DNA from: a virus
Strand: one strand, 5' to 3'
IMG/VR virus record: IMGVR_UViG_3300021425_000070
Coordinates: 1 to 41,263 of that record
DNA length: 41,263 bases
In this document: in pieces, positions 32,501 through 37,888 of the stretch
Layout: every line of letters begins with the position of its first letter
Position numbering within the stretch: the first letter of the stretch is position 1
Program-made: the position numbers and the translations under genes
The notes under the pieces: model-generated
Seen by the model: the letters and a program-made list of their open reading frames with translations, nothing else
Databases searched by the model: none
What the model was told of the DNA's origin: nothing

Positions 32501-34412
32501 CAAAATTACCTCTTCCTGAAATATCACCAATTACAATAGTTGGTGGAGATGTGTAGTATCTTCCTGGATCATCTACAAGAATACTTGTAATTTCTCCATT
32601 CGTAACAATAGGTCTTAGCTTAGCATTTTCACCCGAAGTAATTCTAATAGTTGGATCTTCTTCGTATAATGTATCGTCCGTAATAACAATACTTCCAACT
32701 GTATTACCACTCAAAATAGCGTAAGCTTTGTTTTGTTCTTCGTTAACTAGAACCGTAGGGGCAATAGCATAATTTTTTCCTTTGGAGGTGACTTTAATGG
32801 ATTCTAGTTGACCATATACAATTTCTTTTGTAGATCTATTACTGTATACTGGAGATCCATCAACTAAGATACCAACGTCCTTGTTACCAACAGAATAAAT
32901 TTCTGTAATGGTAATAGGATTCTTTCTGATTAGTTTTAGTAATTCTTGATCCTGTAAATCTTCAGTAACCGAAGATGTTAGCAATTCTTGTACTGATGGA
33001 TATGAAGAAGAACAGATATAGAAATATTGATCATCTTCATAAATGGCAGATACATCAGCAACAACATCAGTCAATTGATTACTAATGTTGGAGTAAATGC
33101 TATTCACACCTTCATAGGTGCTATTTACTTTCCATCTATTTTCATTATTAGTATTTTTAATAATAGGACTAGAACTATCTACACCGTCCCTTAATACCTG
33201 AATTTTATCTCCAGTCTTAGCATATGGTTGTGGATTTTGAGGTAAAAGGTTATAAACAACACTATCCACGAGAAATTCTACACCAACACCAGATGCAGTG
33301 ACACTATTGTACAGAACAGTTCCGTAACTATAGTTTGTATTAGTAGCCTCTCTAGTCTCGATAGTAAACTGATTTACAGTTTTTTTACTGTAGGTGAACT
33401 TATTTGTTCCAATAATTACCGTTCCTTTCTGTGGAAAACCTTCTGTGGAAAAAACAGTTACCTTGTTTCCTTTCTGAGCAGTCGCTTGTAGAGATTTTCT
33501 TAATTCTGTTCTAGCAGCAGACTTAAACTCTCCCTCGATTGTATCTGGAGCTAAAACTAAAGTAACAACTTGTCTTCCGTTTTTTGTTCCACCTAATACA
33601 ACATTGTCAACAACAGCACGAGCACTATCTTGAGTAATGAAGTTTCCAATTAAATTAGTTGGATCACCAGAAATAACGGTAGCGGATAGAGTGTAATCTG
33701 TGTACCAGTCAGACGTAGAGGACTTTAAAGTATAATCTTTTGGATTGTATACAGAGACTTCATCTGGTTCTCTGCTAATTAGAGTATTGAAAAGAAACTG
33801 GATAGATCTCTCAGTACCTTTTGCTTTGTAGAAATCTCCAATATTTTTGATAAGTGTTCTCTTATCAACCTCATCCTTGAGATATTTCTCTGGGAATGCT
33901 GCCAGATACTCTTTCTCAAAATTCCTTACAAATGCATATAAAAATAAATTACTGACGTTTAGAACTTCAGAATTTACAGAATGATTTGCTGCCTCTGTTG
34001 ATACAAACTCGGACTTAGTGTAAAGATCACCTAGAACGGTATTTCCACTTACACCTCTAGATACTTCTAAAAATTCTGTATCTGTTCTCTCTTTATAGAA
34101 ACAGATCTCATCATTAATTTTAATATAACCATTCTCCTCAGGGAATGAGGATGCATCCTGAACTGTAATGGTTGTAGCGCTGCTTACAATTGAGGAAGAT
34201 AATGTAGTTTTTTCTCTAAGGATAGTCTTATCGTAAAAATCAATATTACGATAAGTGGTGATGTTATGAATAATGTCAAGAGGCTGCCCACGTAATTCCT
34301 GCTGTTCATAGTATTTTTCTATGAACGTTTTGAATTTACTATAATCTTGTAGAATGAATCCAGGTAACTGGCTTTCAATCAGTGTCGAAATATTTCTTGT
34401 CTTAGCAGCCAT
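20565..34412 (-). CDS. Giant baseplate protein in the gp7 position, with YHYH and cupredoxin-like domains (4,615 aa)
   Basis: It lies between gp6 and gp8, exactly where T4 has gp7 (1,032 aa), but is over four times longer. Residues 1-240 form a helical N-terminal domain (LPGFILQDYSKFKTFIEKYY, then FVRNFEKEYLAAFPEKYL), probably the wedge-contacting part. Residues about 735-850 resemble a YHYH domain (GYAYDGNPIYGPYGY, then VYAYFVTIDADN). Residues about 2317-2487 are cupredoxin-like with His2428, Cys2470, His2473 and Met2476 in copper-ligand positions. At least five modules ending in 'RG...H' and several 'GxYxxxPTI' beta modules are scattered through it. The last third has duplicated units (TKNFDRGFIT..., FTGVTQLWRGSIIDSV). 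The start is 6 bp after the gp6 stop. Homology to T4 gp7 itself is not visible; the assignment is positional. Confidence 0.87.
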   Translation of the reverse strand: MAAKTRNISTLIESQLPGFILQDYSKFKTFIEKYYEQQELRGQPLDIIHNITTYRNIDFYDKTILREKTTLSSSIVSSATTITVQDASSFPEENGYIKINDEICFYKERTDTEFLEVSRGVSGNTVLGDLYTKSEFVSTEAANHSVNSEVLNVSNLFLYAFVRNFEKEYLAAFPEKYLKDEVDKRTLIKNIGDFYKAKGTERSIQFLFNTLISREPDEVSVYNPKDYTLKSSTSDWYTDYTLSATVISGDPTNLIGNFITQDSARAVVDNVVLGGTKNGRQVVTLVLAPDTIEGEFKSAARTELRKSLQATAQKGNKVTVFSTEGFPQKGTVIIGTNKFTYSKKTVNQFTIETREATNTNYSYGTVLYNSVTASGVGVEFLVDSVVYNLLPQNPQPYAKTGDKIQVLRDGVDSSSPIIKNTNNENRWKVNSTYEGVNSIYSNISNQLTDVVADVSAIYEDDQYFYICSSSYPSVQELLTSSVTEDLQDQELLKLIRKNPITITEIYSVGNKDVGILVDGSPVYSNRSTKEIVYGQLESIKVTSKGKNYAIAPTVLVNEEQNKAYAILSGNTVGSIVITDDTLYEEDPTIRITSGENAKLRPIVTNGEITSILVDDPGRYYTSPPTIVIGDISGRGNFAEYEAIIDNFGQIKECVKISGGKLYDSQFTTAIALPAGSGATASASVRRWTYNRFRELQNKVDINNSYVFESYNGYGYGVVGNPKALRRRLNDSINGIYEETATIAHSPILGYAYDGNPIYGPYGYTNPLDATSAIVRLESGYNLNSNRPNGPSIITYPLGTFVDDYTWIPSINSEKTELDANNGRFCVTPDYPEGVYAYFVTIDADNVSQFPYILGENFYSLPVDSNYRTPINQKDLPANVKRLKSADFTSAGSSVTAEIKDVTSGFVSSAIVEDSFDTFAVGSKVYTKQAVDSTVSSLKGKDVVSIKSQETVVLDVSTVNTVYFFGGDTITQTETGATGIVLENASNTNRFILTDVSGEFSTDEVIQSDIKVLKFILDESSTYTVGSTVDLIDIDAEAIVASGEVLESTNRQNSLTVKVISGTFESGSNYYLKSNTLSDTSRSEIITITSLSDNIEIFQINDKVALLETTVPHGISVSDDVIVDINPDASTTETTFFVRKRIYQTLKTVPVSHNSIITDTGIGSGDVLTTGLSYISGTYENVELVFRDSTQARQGIGLPGDPGNARATIVVGNPSGSGFGPISSVTITNKGSGYRSQDILAIIESGGEITNIDPGSTQRFSFVVDHVGFAAENNVLYLSNVNNLSQGDYLQVGPEIVEITTVNLISKSVTVVRGRKGTTPVNHYAGNPVTLNEAPFRLNADYRPLGTGANQPYIFSYDQVTGDLIISYDYNDTLSLVNQLQNNSVFFDQSVPKKVVTLVDVTEPAYKLEISKGNENNFDVNPTLDVQKFYSYKFDTSHFSMTNTYLDISPSINYNILVDGKEVSTVEPGQPNSFVRIRFGFAPDVDPSEDPERIDLRYSIFYYFIKAFGVDTSGSKINIVNDPLTGKKKVTYVTPTKFIYNLDSTPEYDGSGEITYTTTSKSAIGSIDAISITNSSSSLLNLPIITSVRPASVFQPKLNVIISDGQIFNIVVGDAKRFSKPLVLIEGDGTGAAAVAYSNNNELVSVNVIKSGSGYTYADVTIVESDVTAYFKSTTIGRPKNVTVYESGFGFTDDYTITPKFSSKTVLVLSDIGNFRPAADVYQPFSGATAKLSDGGWKLGRNLLVVENVSGSFVVGQPITNGNQSAIVREVLVTDFTEELRSIKNIGRFATSKGFIGEDLNKIQDSYFYQDYSYVVESKTDIVEWRDLVLGTTHPAGFQLFGEKNIFSDNIVHMPEAVQGESESVTRIESFIQGIDTYTAKRVVTVSIIKFDDFNATTGQGAIAISDVDLTQTFFQDFYLTPDFDGDLDPNTGQRVGTDTFFMVARNGGLISAYNDEQIFVTLDGVIQEPGISYTTNGTQITFAEPPFGPRVAEGQDVPPQKFYGKHLRFISDTYNEQYFKKVKDISPEFDSIKTSFDLYWEDGSPTKTDENENLIVVIDGIKQRWGEAYTIERFEDPTTPDRILFTEKPRLQDEIYDNEDPREEDVVRVGAKCFIYSVGNYFTATIDTKQIPTRPYGPFNYTRQSFLTTDKTDNQKVINVPDPIYALVFVNNILQNPYTSYDIIGSLLTFKEQLPYEFLSDGTLVVPTVEIIYLFGRTEEATLTAYNFNPSNTYSRYITVNIDTPDREEFSWFYSSVLTDNIQSDQRRFSGNNIKTYVKTGESQVYGELVPVISNGGAGYWKNSGWFTDIPFFPQPTQTFNVTNGGVMGEFLIDGVAMPDLDLIAGNTYRFIISDPSVFGQSLIFTRQSEVPPNPQTFIVSTSNIDTNNFLVTGGDRQTSFVDQEDPNITIFEGDTIAFGNDLTFTNHPMFIRVAPNDVSVSNPPPVNEGTNFVSWTPGPGSAGVYYYQCGIHSNMLGTITVLDPAIANNIPLDGTYANVVRAGSGVEGFDYASVWLIIKPEALGQTFTYYDSIMGGGAITGSVNVIDGPEGGYGYPFVVTYAQQEDSADSFIGGAIDKFRYTPIPTGPDFTYNGFKPGDVLVNPDFVGSNADDLELLALESNGDGNVQITLTRPEPKTRYFYDESTKRTLGLVRSVLPSPDGSVRFEVTTNEIWSQETALDNRVITYTKIDPYTKQEYEFVFRGDYTLSYSEPQNGLGEKQLSIPQIPWFKKKSKEAFYKRTKALPFLHPGDEIIIDGETSRRRILDVPSTVESYEYEDGLITEKYFGNITTSQYNGNPASGQGLSIAALIDGNGTVTELIWNKPEWSAEATRYTTVKGYKAAPKLYFIPQTNAGYGAKAVVHFINGLFSIELLNGGIGYELPPVVVVAKGYTHYKNQNRVIDTVSVARLNTISIDTSVTSIIALINSVSDLTILSPELITIVQVEMSGDEELVITQNIWPDLVFVELQEEVVSKIERDIVTLLFEERAFETLDKNQFVLETTIENYENVSYVDNADDTEVNYQYQFVTTERFFGSVASGSVSDLFLPLESDFLIGDTILFVTNTQGIPTSGYLQVDYETVKYDSVETDRFFITERGSFGTVEADHFAPTFARYIDISVFVRDLDVEQAIETLFDEVYDVRTQKVERFITAFFEPEVADVTSIAHERTQVTLFLEPYEMVALERIDIEWLGADVVDVESESISIIVSLLLEDVGISNASRWILTSFTNEENLPVTYVPLGTDGTVASIDYQAQKIIRPFDYWDNIDQAFRYNNTRYIQAFEFNKIDLSDFTISFQPLVNWIRPEETEARIKDIEVLDIFTENLILEIDAGIRRITAEFQAGAVYTIPGLIVPIELEIFMGSPVSVQFSVDFIPFVIRTEREIKLPVNVFFRWTKVVKDDDALATFSGSSAKVPTEQSWPFADKISGATEIRSFAPIETVADVDPNPIGSAFIASQLRTATPTLEEDYLQITKVEDIDLLVEAIVYLRWTKIVKDDDARAPFIGSSVLEVEEFSKVRSELELDDINVGTGLTKNFDRGFITLILQPYSVADLQAVYFEGPESPETLTVYFAEPVFTGVTQLWRGSIIDSVQLVEKKYSLILRPDANPGATLGFDTKYTKIISPVENVTIVGGEFIYDIVDTLITDTDSKLVNLIEYDRFLDSVVLVEQKHTVIIRPEDLEVGTELSRSFDRGFITSIISPVENVTIVGAEFIYDGLDVVVVDVEDKSIITWRFDANVSAVDIESEQITLIIRPETVVYDISVTSDQSFRTKNVWNEIDYEIAKVTFNNRFEYQEQGIFNSQVSNLATRFHPSLELVNGEYVAKPGTVPVSFQESEINLIKNWWSGGSRDLQGGVMLYAQGDPTPTSLESPQAGTELTKNFDRGFITLILQPEALVNIEGVYFEGPESPETLTVYFVEPVFTGVTQLWRGSIIDSVKSAEYKYSRIYDKFYTNAGTGITKNFDRGFITSIINPVENVTIIGGEVFSDLVGPLLVDIEDKSIFTIRYETNAGTELQSNTRNQLHLPLIRVNGEYVVASKNPAEAVIWDETEVFQFRNWSFDTPSVSDLTKGNFWQRRELQPEPFVDSVIDIRTFILADQPINEAQGNFYAFALSPDSAEQFAVVAPTLEFDSDNNVWVRAIASTSITTVDQTEAFKYKYHWSGGSVTREGYVMRDPVTLEPWSLDTPLAGNETNVEFWRRKEDQIQRDYPDFEIVKEVTRFYPNEHLLDNGDPDPTEGFYGFATMSGQVFINLDEIPDPESPTPDPPLFVEFLSEVDVSIVNVEIETLDRYNTIRISYTDYTVRKDITRFYPNQHLLGDTPDPTEGFYGDTGMVSIITNFNDYVKKSELPKTFFLEDPAVFTEFVSVNDGGIIAVKREIVRKEDIEIQNRLETVDFRYNNTRYFWLDEFIVTFETDKTETVVFHRNDKDLESLTLEAEVKRVSEFVTGIADSFVPDSKYLGTTLGMTFKMFQENAFVSNGSLNINGSLFELLGSEQIENFVSRLDSSLNVENEPFNLGFPSINELGTKLQSNLLIGETTITVSTVLDGPNSLWPTSGTLLIGNETNGNLEEVTYTGISGNTFTGVTRGVRSSEVDHIIPAEIPGDGIDQSIYVRTIG
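22612..22716. repeat. 105-bp near-identical in-frame repeat, copy 1
   Basis: About 105 bp matches 23647-23751 with five mismatches by my count, exactly 1,035 bp (345 codons) apart. It encodes the FTGVTQLWRGSIIDS segment and the FEGPESPETLTVYF segment of the giant protein's C-terminal third. Confidence 0.8.
23647..23751. repeat. 105-bp near-identical in-frame repeat, copy 2
   Basis: Partner of 22612-22716. Shorter shared stretches flank it, for example the 'aataaatcctctatc' runs near 22517, 22758, 23332 and 23799. The whole 22.3-23.9 kb segment therefore appears built by duplication of a module of roughly 100 residues. Confidence 0.8.
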
Positions 34413-34418
34413 TTACGA

Positions 34419-36221
34419 TTACTCGGGATATGTATTAAATGTACTCTTTGAAATATCAACGTCTAAGTAAACATTACGTAGAGCATTTAAATCTTTAGAA
34501 AGGGGAGTTACCCTTACTTCAATTTTGTTGTCTATAAAGGATCCTTTAATAATGGTAAGGTTATCAATCATAATCTCACCTTTTTCATAATCAACCTTTC
34601 CGATACCTTCTTTCAAAGTGACCTTGACATTACCAGATCCAATGGTATTTAGGACGATTTCGCCATCAATATCTTCAAAAAATACTTTCGTATTTGGAAA
34701 TTCACTGATGTAAAAATCTGTTGATTTTACAATAGGTTGACCACAATACTCAGCAAAAGCATTTTGATAACAAAGCTCATAATATGACTTAGAATTGATT
34801 TGTGGATAGAAATCTTTTCTCATCGTCACTGAAGTATCATTAGAGTTAATCGCTCTATCAGACTTATCAATTACAGAGACATACTTACTGTATCTAAATT
34901 TACCATTAAACTTCTCTGTATCAGATTGAGCAAGGTAATCTTCAATGGTCTTGATTACTTTCTTCTTGATATCCTCAGGTTTTGCTGTAGTGATACTCTT
35001 ATTGTAATAAATGTCAGATCTTAACTCTACAAATAGAATAGAAGGATCAACTAGTACAGGAGTCACAGATGCAACCATATATGGTTTTAGTGCATCTTGA
35101 ATCTTCTTCTTAGTGAATGAACTTAGTAGAGCAGAGTTCTTGGGTTTAATTACAATCTTAACTACACCATATTCGGGGTTTACTTCTTCTTCACCACCAT
35201 ATACAATGATATCAGCAATAGCTTCGTAGATTCCTTTGGTTGTAATGATAGAAGCAAAGTCATCAGCAGTTACTGCTCTATCCTGTGTACCAAAATACTT
35301 GGGAGCGTTGTATTTAATGGAACTGATAGATTCCATATCTTCGCCGCCGTCAGAAGTAACGACGAGACTTTGAGTAACGTTAAAGACAAAATTAGTCTGT
35401 CCAAGATCATTCTGTAAGACACCATTAAATGTGAACGTTCTGGCACCATTGGTAGCAGGTCCGTTAGTAATAATATAAGAGATCTCAACTTTGTTGCCAT
35501 TGTCTAATGCAACACCAAGTGCTCCATCACCAAAGAAAACTTCATATCTTTCATCAGCAATCTCTTCAAGGAAGAAAACAACACTATCTGATCCTACTTT
35601 AAGAATATTATCAGCATACTCATAGTCAATGTATGAGGTTGAATTCTCACTTTCATAAACACGAACTCTAATCGTGTTGGTATCTACATTAGCGTTGTCA
35701 ATAATAAAACGTTGATTTTCATCAGCATCAAACGTAAATGTATTAACAACCTGTTTCCCTTCATAAAAAGGAACTTCAGTGAATGAAGCAAATCCAGATG
35801 ATACAGGTACAGTAATATCGTCTGGAGTGATATATTGGTATAATACATCATCAAATACGGTAGTGAACCCTGTACCTCTCTTTAAATTAACTGTAGAGGG
35901 GATATTGAGACCTGTAAAGTTTACACCAAAACTGATGTAAGAAATAGGTGCTCTCCTTGACTTTGGTTTGTATCCAATATTCTTCGCTAAGGATACTACG
36001 TTCTCTCTTAGAGATGCAGAATCAAGGAACATCTCATTTGCCACCATATTGGTGTTAAATGCCGTATAATACGTATTGTATGATAATACGTCCAATAAGA
36101 CATTAATAGCCGAACCTTCGAAATCGTAATCTACGAAATCAGTCTGAGACCTAAGGTATTCCTTTAATGTAGTTTTGATTTCAGCAAAATCTAAATTTGC
36201 TAGCTGTACATAAGATGCCAT
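34419..36221 (-). CDS. gp6: Baseplate wedge protein gp6 (Baseplate_J-like, 600 aa)
   Basis: 600 residues, close to T4 gp6 (660). The N-terminal region has the family pattern: AEIKTTLKEYLRSQTDF, DYDFEGSAINVLLDVLSYNT, then NEMFLDSASLRENVVSLAKN and GYKPKSRRAP. Near residue 315 is DRAVTADDFASIITT, the 'RAVT..DY/F' motif shared by gp6 and P2 gpJ-type baseplate proteins. gp6 forms the ring that links baseplate wedges together. The start is 2 bp beyond the gp25 stop (TAA-AA-ATG) and the stop is 6 bp before the giant gene, so the three are translated as one block. Nothing appears truncated. Confidence 0.95.
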   Translation of the reverse strand: MASYVQLANLDFAEIKTTLKEYLRSQTDFVDYDFEGSAINVLLDVLSYNTYYTAFNTNMVANEMFLDSASLRENVVSLAKNIGYKPKSRRAPISYISFGVNFTGLNIPSTVNLKRGTGFTTVFDDVLYQYITPDDITVPVSSGFASFTEVPFYEGKQVVNTFTFDADENQRFIIDNANVDTNTIRVRVYESENSTSYIDYEYADNILKVGSDSVVFFLEEIADERYEVFFGDGALGVALDNGNKVEISYIITNGPATNGARTFTFNGVLQNDLGQTNFVFNVTQSLVVTSDGGEDMESISSIKYNAPKYFGTQDRAVTADDFASIITTKGIYEAIADIIVYGGEEEVNPEYGVVKIVIKPKNSALLSSFTKKKIQDALKPYMVASVTPVLVDPSILFVELRSDIYYNKSITTAKPEDIKKKVIKTIEDYLAQSDTEKFNGKFRYSKYVSVIDKSDRAINSNDTSVTMRKDFYPQINSKSYYELCYQNAFAEYCGQPIVKSTDFYISEFPNTKVFFEDIDGEIVLNTIGSGNVKVTLKEGIGKVDYEKGEIMIDNLTIIKGSFIDNKIEVRVTPLSKDLNALRNVYLDVDISKSTFNTYPE

Positions 36222-36223
36222 TT

Positions 36224-36616
36224 TTAGATATTAGTTCGACTTAAAAAATAATCGGCAGTGAACCTTTTCTGGTCACCTTTAATACTATATTCTAACTCTA
36301 CATCATATCCATCATCACTAAAGTTAGGTTCTACTTCTAATGTAGTAACATTGATCCTTGGTTCATAACGTGCTAATACATCCTGGATCTCATCAAATAA
36401 AAGACTTGATGTAGCATAGTCAATTGGTTCAAACAATAAATCATTTATTCTAGTACCTAGATCGCTATTAAATAACCGCTCGCCCTTGTTGGTTAACAAC
36501 AAAGAACGAACGGATTGTTTGATTGCAGCTTCGTTTTTTACGACTAGTAAATCATTCGTAACCGGATGAGATTTAAAAGTCAGATTAAAGTCTTTGAAAG
36601 ACGGAAGCTGAGGCAT
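36224..36616 (-). CDS. gp25: Baseplate wedge protein gp25 (GPW/gp25 family)
   Basis: 130 residues against 132 in T4. The core NKGERLFNSDLGTRINDLLF followed by EPIDYATSSLLFDEI (residues about 42-78) is the GPW_gp25 signature. Members sit in the inner baseplate wedge, contact the sheath and gp6, and are conserved in all contractile injection systems. Older literature calls the family lysozyme-like, but no catalytic site is evident here. It is followed by gp6 after 2 bp, as in many T4-like cyanophages. The ATG has no clear Shine-Dalgarno (TTTTGTTTTTATG). The 59-aa gene lies 30 bp upstream. Confidence 0.95.
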   Translation of the reverse strand: MPQLPSFKDFNLTFKSHPVTNDLLVVKNEAAIKQSVRSLLLTNKGERLFNSDLGTRINDLLFEPIDYATSSLLFDEIQDVLARYEPRINVTTLEVEPNFSDDGYDVELEYSIKGDQKRFTADYFLSRTNI

Positions 36617-36646
36617 AAAAACAAAATCGCTTTTATGTATTTAGCA

Positions 36647-36826
36647 TCATTCATGCCACCTTTCAACATAATCATCGAACCCACCTTTACCACCACAAGG
36701 ACGACTTAAGCGATTTGTCGGAGGAATATTCCTCTTTTTTAAATAACGATCTGATGCTCGATCAGTAATTAACGTCATTCCTGATTCTATAAAATCTTGA
36801 CTCTTGTCTACGGGTGATTGTGCCAT
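36647..36826 (-). CDS. Small hypothetical protein (59 aa)
   Basis: A short gene beginning MAQSPVDKSQDFIESGMTL and ending GGFDDYVERWHE. The case for coding is a strong Shine-Dalgarno (TTTAGGAG, then AAACAG, then ATG), a position on the coding strand directly upstream of gp25, and a soluble charged composition. Residues about 22-45 are basic (RASDRYLKKRNIPPTNRLSR), which could contact nucleic acid or act as a structural linker. It has one Cys (RPCGGKGG) and no membrane segment. I do not recognise the family. It may be a virion-associated small protein, given that it shares the gp25 transcript. Confidence 0.75.
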   Translation of the reverse strand: MAQSPVDKSQDFIESGMTLITDRASDRYLKKRNIPPTNRLSRPCGGKGGFDDYVERWHE

Positions 36827-36882
36827 CTGTTTCTCCTAAAAGGTAAAACAGAACTTTTTAAGGGGTTGCTATCCCTTCAATA

Positions 36883-37026
36883 CTATTTACCCTGTCCCCG
36901 ATATGCTTTACGAGCTTTGTTACGACTTGTAGCAGCATACTTGGTATTCTTTGAATTACCCTGACGAGTCAGCTTGGGTTTGCCTTCAAGATGAACGTTA
37001 CCAGTAAACGAAGGACGTTTTGCCAT
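36883..37026 (-). CDS. Small highly basic protein (47 aa)
   Basis: MAKRPSFTGNVHLEGKPKLT, continuing with Arg/Lys/Asn-rich sequence and ending ARKAYRGQGK. It has about 14 Lys/Arg and only one acidic residue. A good Shine-Dalgarno (AAAGGAG, 6-7 bp before ATG) and an extended -10 promoter sit in front. Similar very short basic proteins ending in YRGQG are, as far as I recall, conserved in cyanomyoviruses without known function. Nucleic-acid binding is plausible from charge. The 56-bp gap to the next gene holds only a weak inverted repeat (AAGGG/CCCTT) without a U-tract. Confidence 0.8.
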   Translation of the reverse strand: MAKRPSFTGNVHLEGKPKLTRQGNSKNTKYAATSRNKARKAYRGQGK

Positions 37027-37054
37027 TTTGTGCTCCTTTGTGATTAACTTGAGT

Positions 37055-37063
37055 ATTATACCA
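37055..37063 (-). promoter_or_regulatory. Extended -10 (sigma70-like) promoter
   Basis: On the minus strand TGG-TATAAT, i.e. TGn plus a perfect -10 hexamer, centred about 30 bp before the ATG at 37026. No well-spaced -35 is visible (CTGACA lies 26 bp upstream, too far). It is consistent with host RNA polymerase reading the 47-aa, 59-aa and gp25 genes. Confidence 0.55.
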
Positions 37064-37100
37064 CACTCAGCGCCTTTTTCTCAGAGTGTCAGAAAAATTT

Positions 37101-37520
37101 TCAGGGCTTTTTCTTATATGCCCCTATACGTACAGTAGGCATCTGTATAGGTCCTGGAATGCCCCGTATAGGACCTGTAATACGTGTTGAAGTACCTGGG
37201 GTGATCGCTGGTAGGGTTTTCTCGAAATAAACTGAATCATTGCCAGTTGCTCCCGCTACTACCTGGCGAGGTTTAGGCAGAGCACAGAGTATAGCGACAA
37301 TACCTGTAGGATCTGGTACAGCAACACTACCAGTTACCGAAGTACACGGAAAGTCATTCACAACAATTCTATTTGTGAAAGCTTTCCCCTTAATTGTAAG
37401 TACTGGTTTAGTTGCTAGGACTCCTAAAGGTTTACCAGCAACTAAACACCCAGGAGCTTCAATCGATTGTAAGTCAACTGAGTTCGCTGTCAGTATCTGT
37501 GGTCCTTTCGGTAATGCCAT
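37101..37520 (-). CDS. Hypothetical virion-associated protein, possible PAAR-like spike tip (139 aa)
   Basis: MALPKGPQILTANSVDLQSI..., rich in Gly, Pro, Val and Thr with short beta-like repeats (LVAGKPLGVLATKPVLTIKG; GPIRGIPGPIQMPTVRIG). It has three Cys (PGC, FPC, ILC) and no long helix or membrane segment. The spacing of G-x-P and KP turns and the C-terminal PTVRIG recall PAAR-like/DUF4280 tip proteins, which cap the central spike of contractile tails. This is only a resemblance by eye and no PAAR motif proper is present. A Shine-Dalgarno (AAGGAAAC/GGAAG) precedes the ATG. The first 47 bp overlap the end of the upstream 76-aa gene. Confidence 0.75.
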   Translation of the reverse strand: MALPKGPQILTANSVDLQSIEAPGCLVAGKPLGVLATKPVLTIKGKAFTNRIVVNDFPCTSVTGSVAVPDPTGIVAILCALPKPRQVVAGATGNDSVYFEKTLPAITPGTSTRITGPIRGIPGPIQMPTVRIGAYKKKP

Positions 37521-37704
37521 CTTCCAGTTTCCTTAGACGAGCGTCAATACTATCTAGGTATTCTACTAAGTTCCAATGAATATCCTCACCAGGAGGTTTG
37601 TACATGAACTTAAAAGGCATTGGAATTTTATTTAATTTTTCTTTGATTCCTTGCAACTCAATCTTGAAGGAATTCAACTCCATTTGAATTTGTTGATTGA
37701 TCAT
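37474..37704 (-). CDS. Small coiled-coil protein (76 aa)
   Basis: 76 residues: a helical N-terminal part (QMELNSFKIELQGIKEKLNK) with heptad character, a central PMPFKFMYKPPGEDIHWNL segment, a second helix (VEYLDSIDARLRKLEDGI) and an acidic tail. The composition is that of a real protein, not a shadow frame. It overlaps the genes on each side by 47 bp. The start at 37704 has no good Shine-Dalgarno; an internal ATG at residue 8 is an alternative. Function unknown. Its place before the 139-aa protein suggests tail association, but this is inference. Confidence 0.65.
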   Translation of the reverse strand: MINQQIQMELNSFKIELQGIKEKLNKIPMPFKFMYKPPGEDIHWNLVEYLDSIDARLRKLEDGITERTTDTDSELS

Positions 37705-37888
37705 TTGTTACTTTCTCAGTTACTTTAAACCCATCGTCGAATTTTGTCTCGACCTCAATGTTCGGACGAAGACCATTATAATATTGCTGAGCAACCTGAT
37801 CAATGCTATCAGCAAACTGATCAAAATCATTGAACCGGACTTCTTGTAATGTGCCGTCTGGGTTCTTGTAGGTGACTTTGTGTTCCAT
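37658..37888 (-). CDS. Small acidic hypothetical protein (76 aa)
   Basis: MEHKVTYKNPDGTLQEVRFN, then DFDQFADSIDQVAQQYYNGL, ending NGVEFLQD. Strands alternate with one amphipathic helix and the charge is acidic. The pattern (a beta hairpin 'VTYKNPDGTLQEVRF' followed by a helix) looks like a small folded domain. Its last 47 bp overlap the next gene in another frame. The 5' part lies within a longer overlapping basic reading frame (37720-38007). I do not recognise a family, and coding is supported by composition and tight packing only. Confidence 0.65.
   Translation of the reverse strand: MEHKVTYKNPDGTLQEVRFNDFDQFADSIDQVAQQYYNGLRPNIEVETKFDDGFKVTEKVTNDQSTNSNGVEFLQD

Noticed and set aside
36224-36616. 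gp25 as a lysozyme
   Set aside because: The old 'lysozyme-like' label of the family is not backed by catalytic residues here. The fit is to the structural GPW/gp25 wedge family.
36850-36880. Inverted repeat AAGGG/CCCTT as a terminator
   Set aside because: The stem is only 5 bp and no U-tract follows on either strand.
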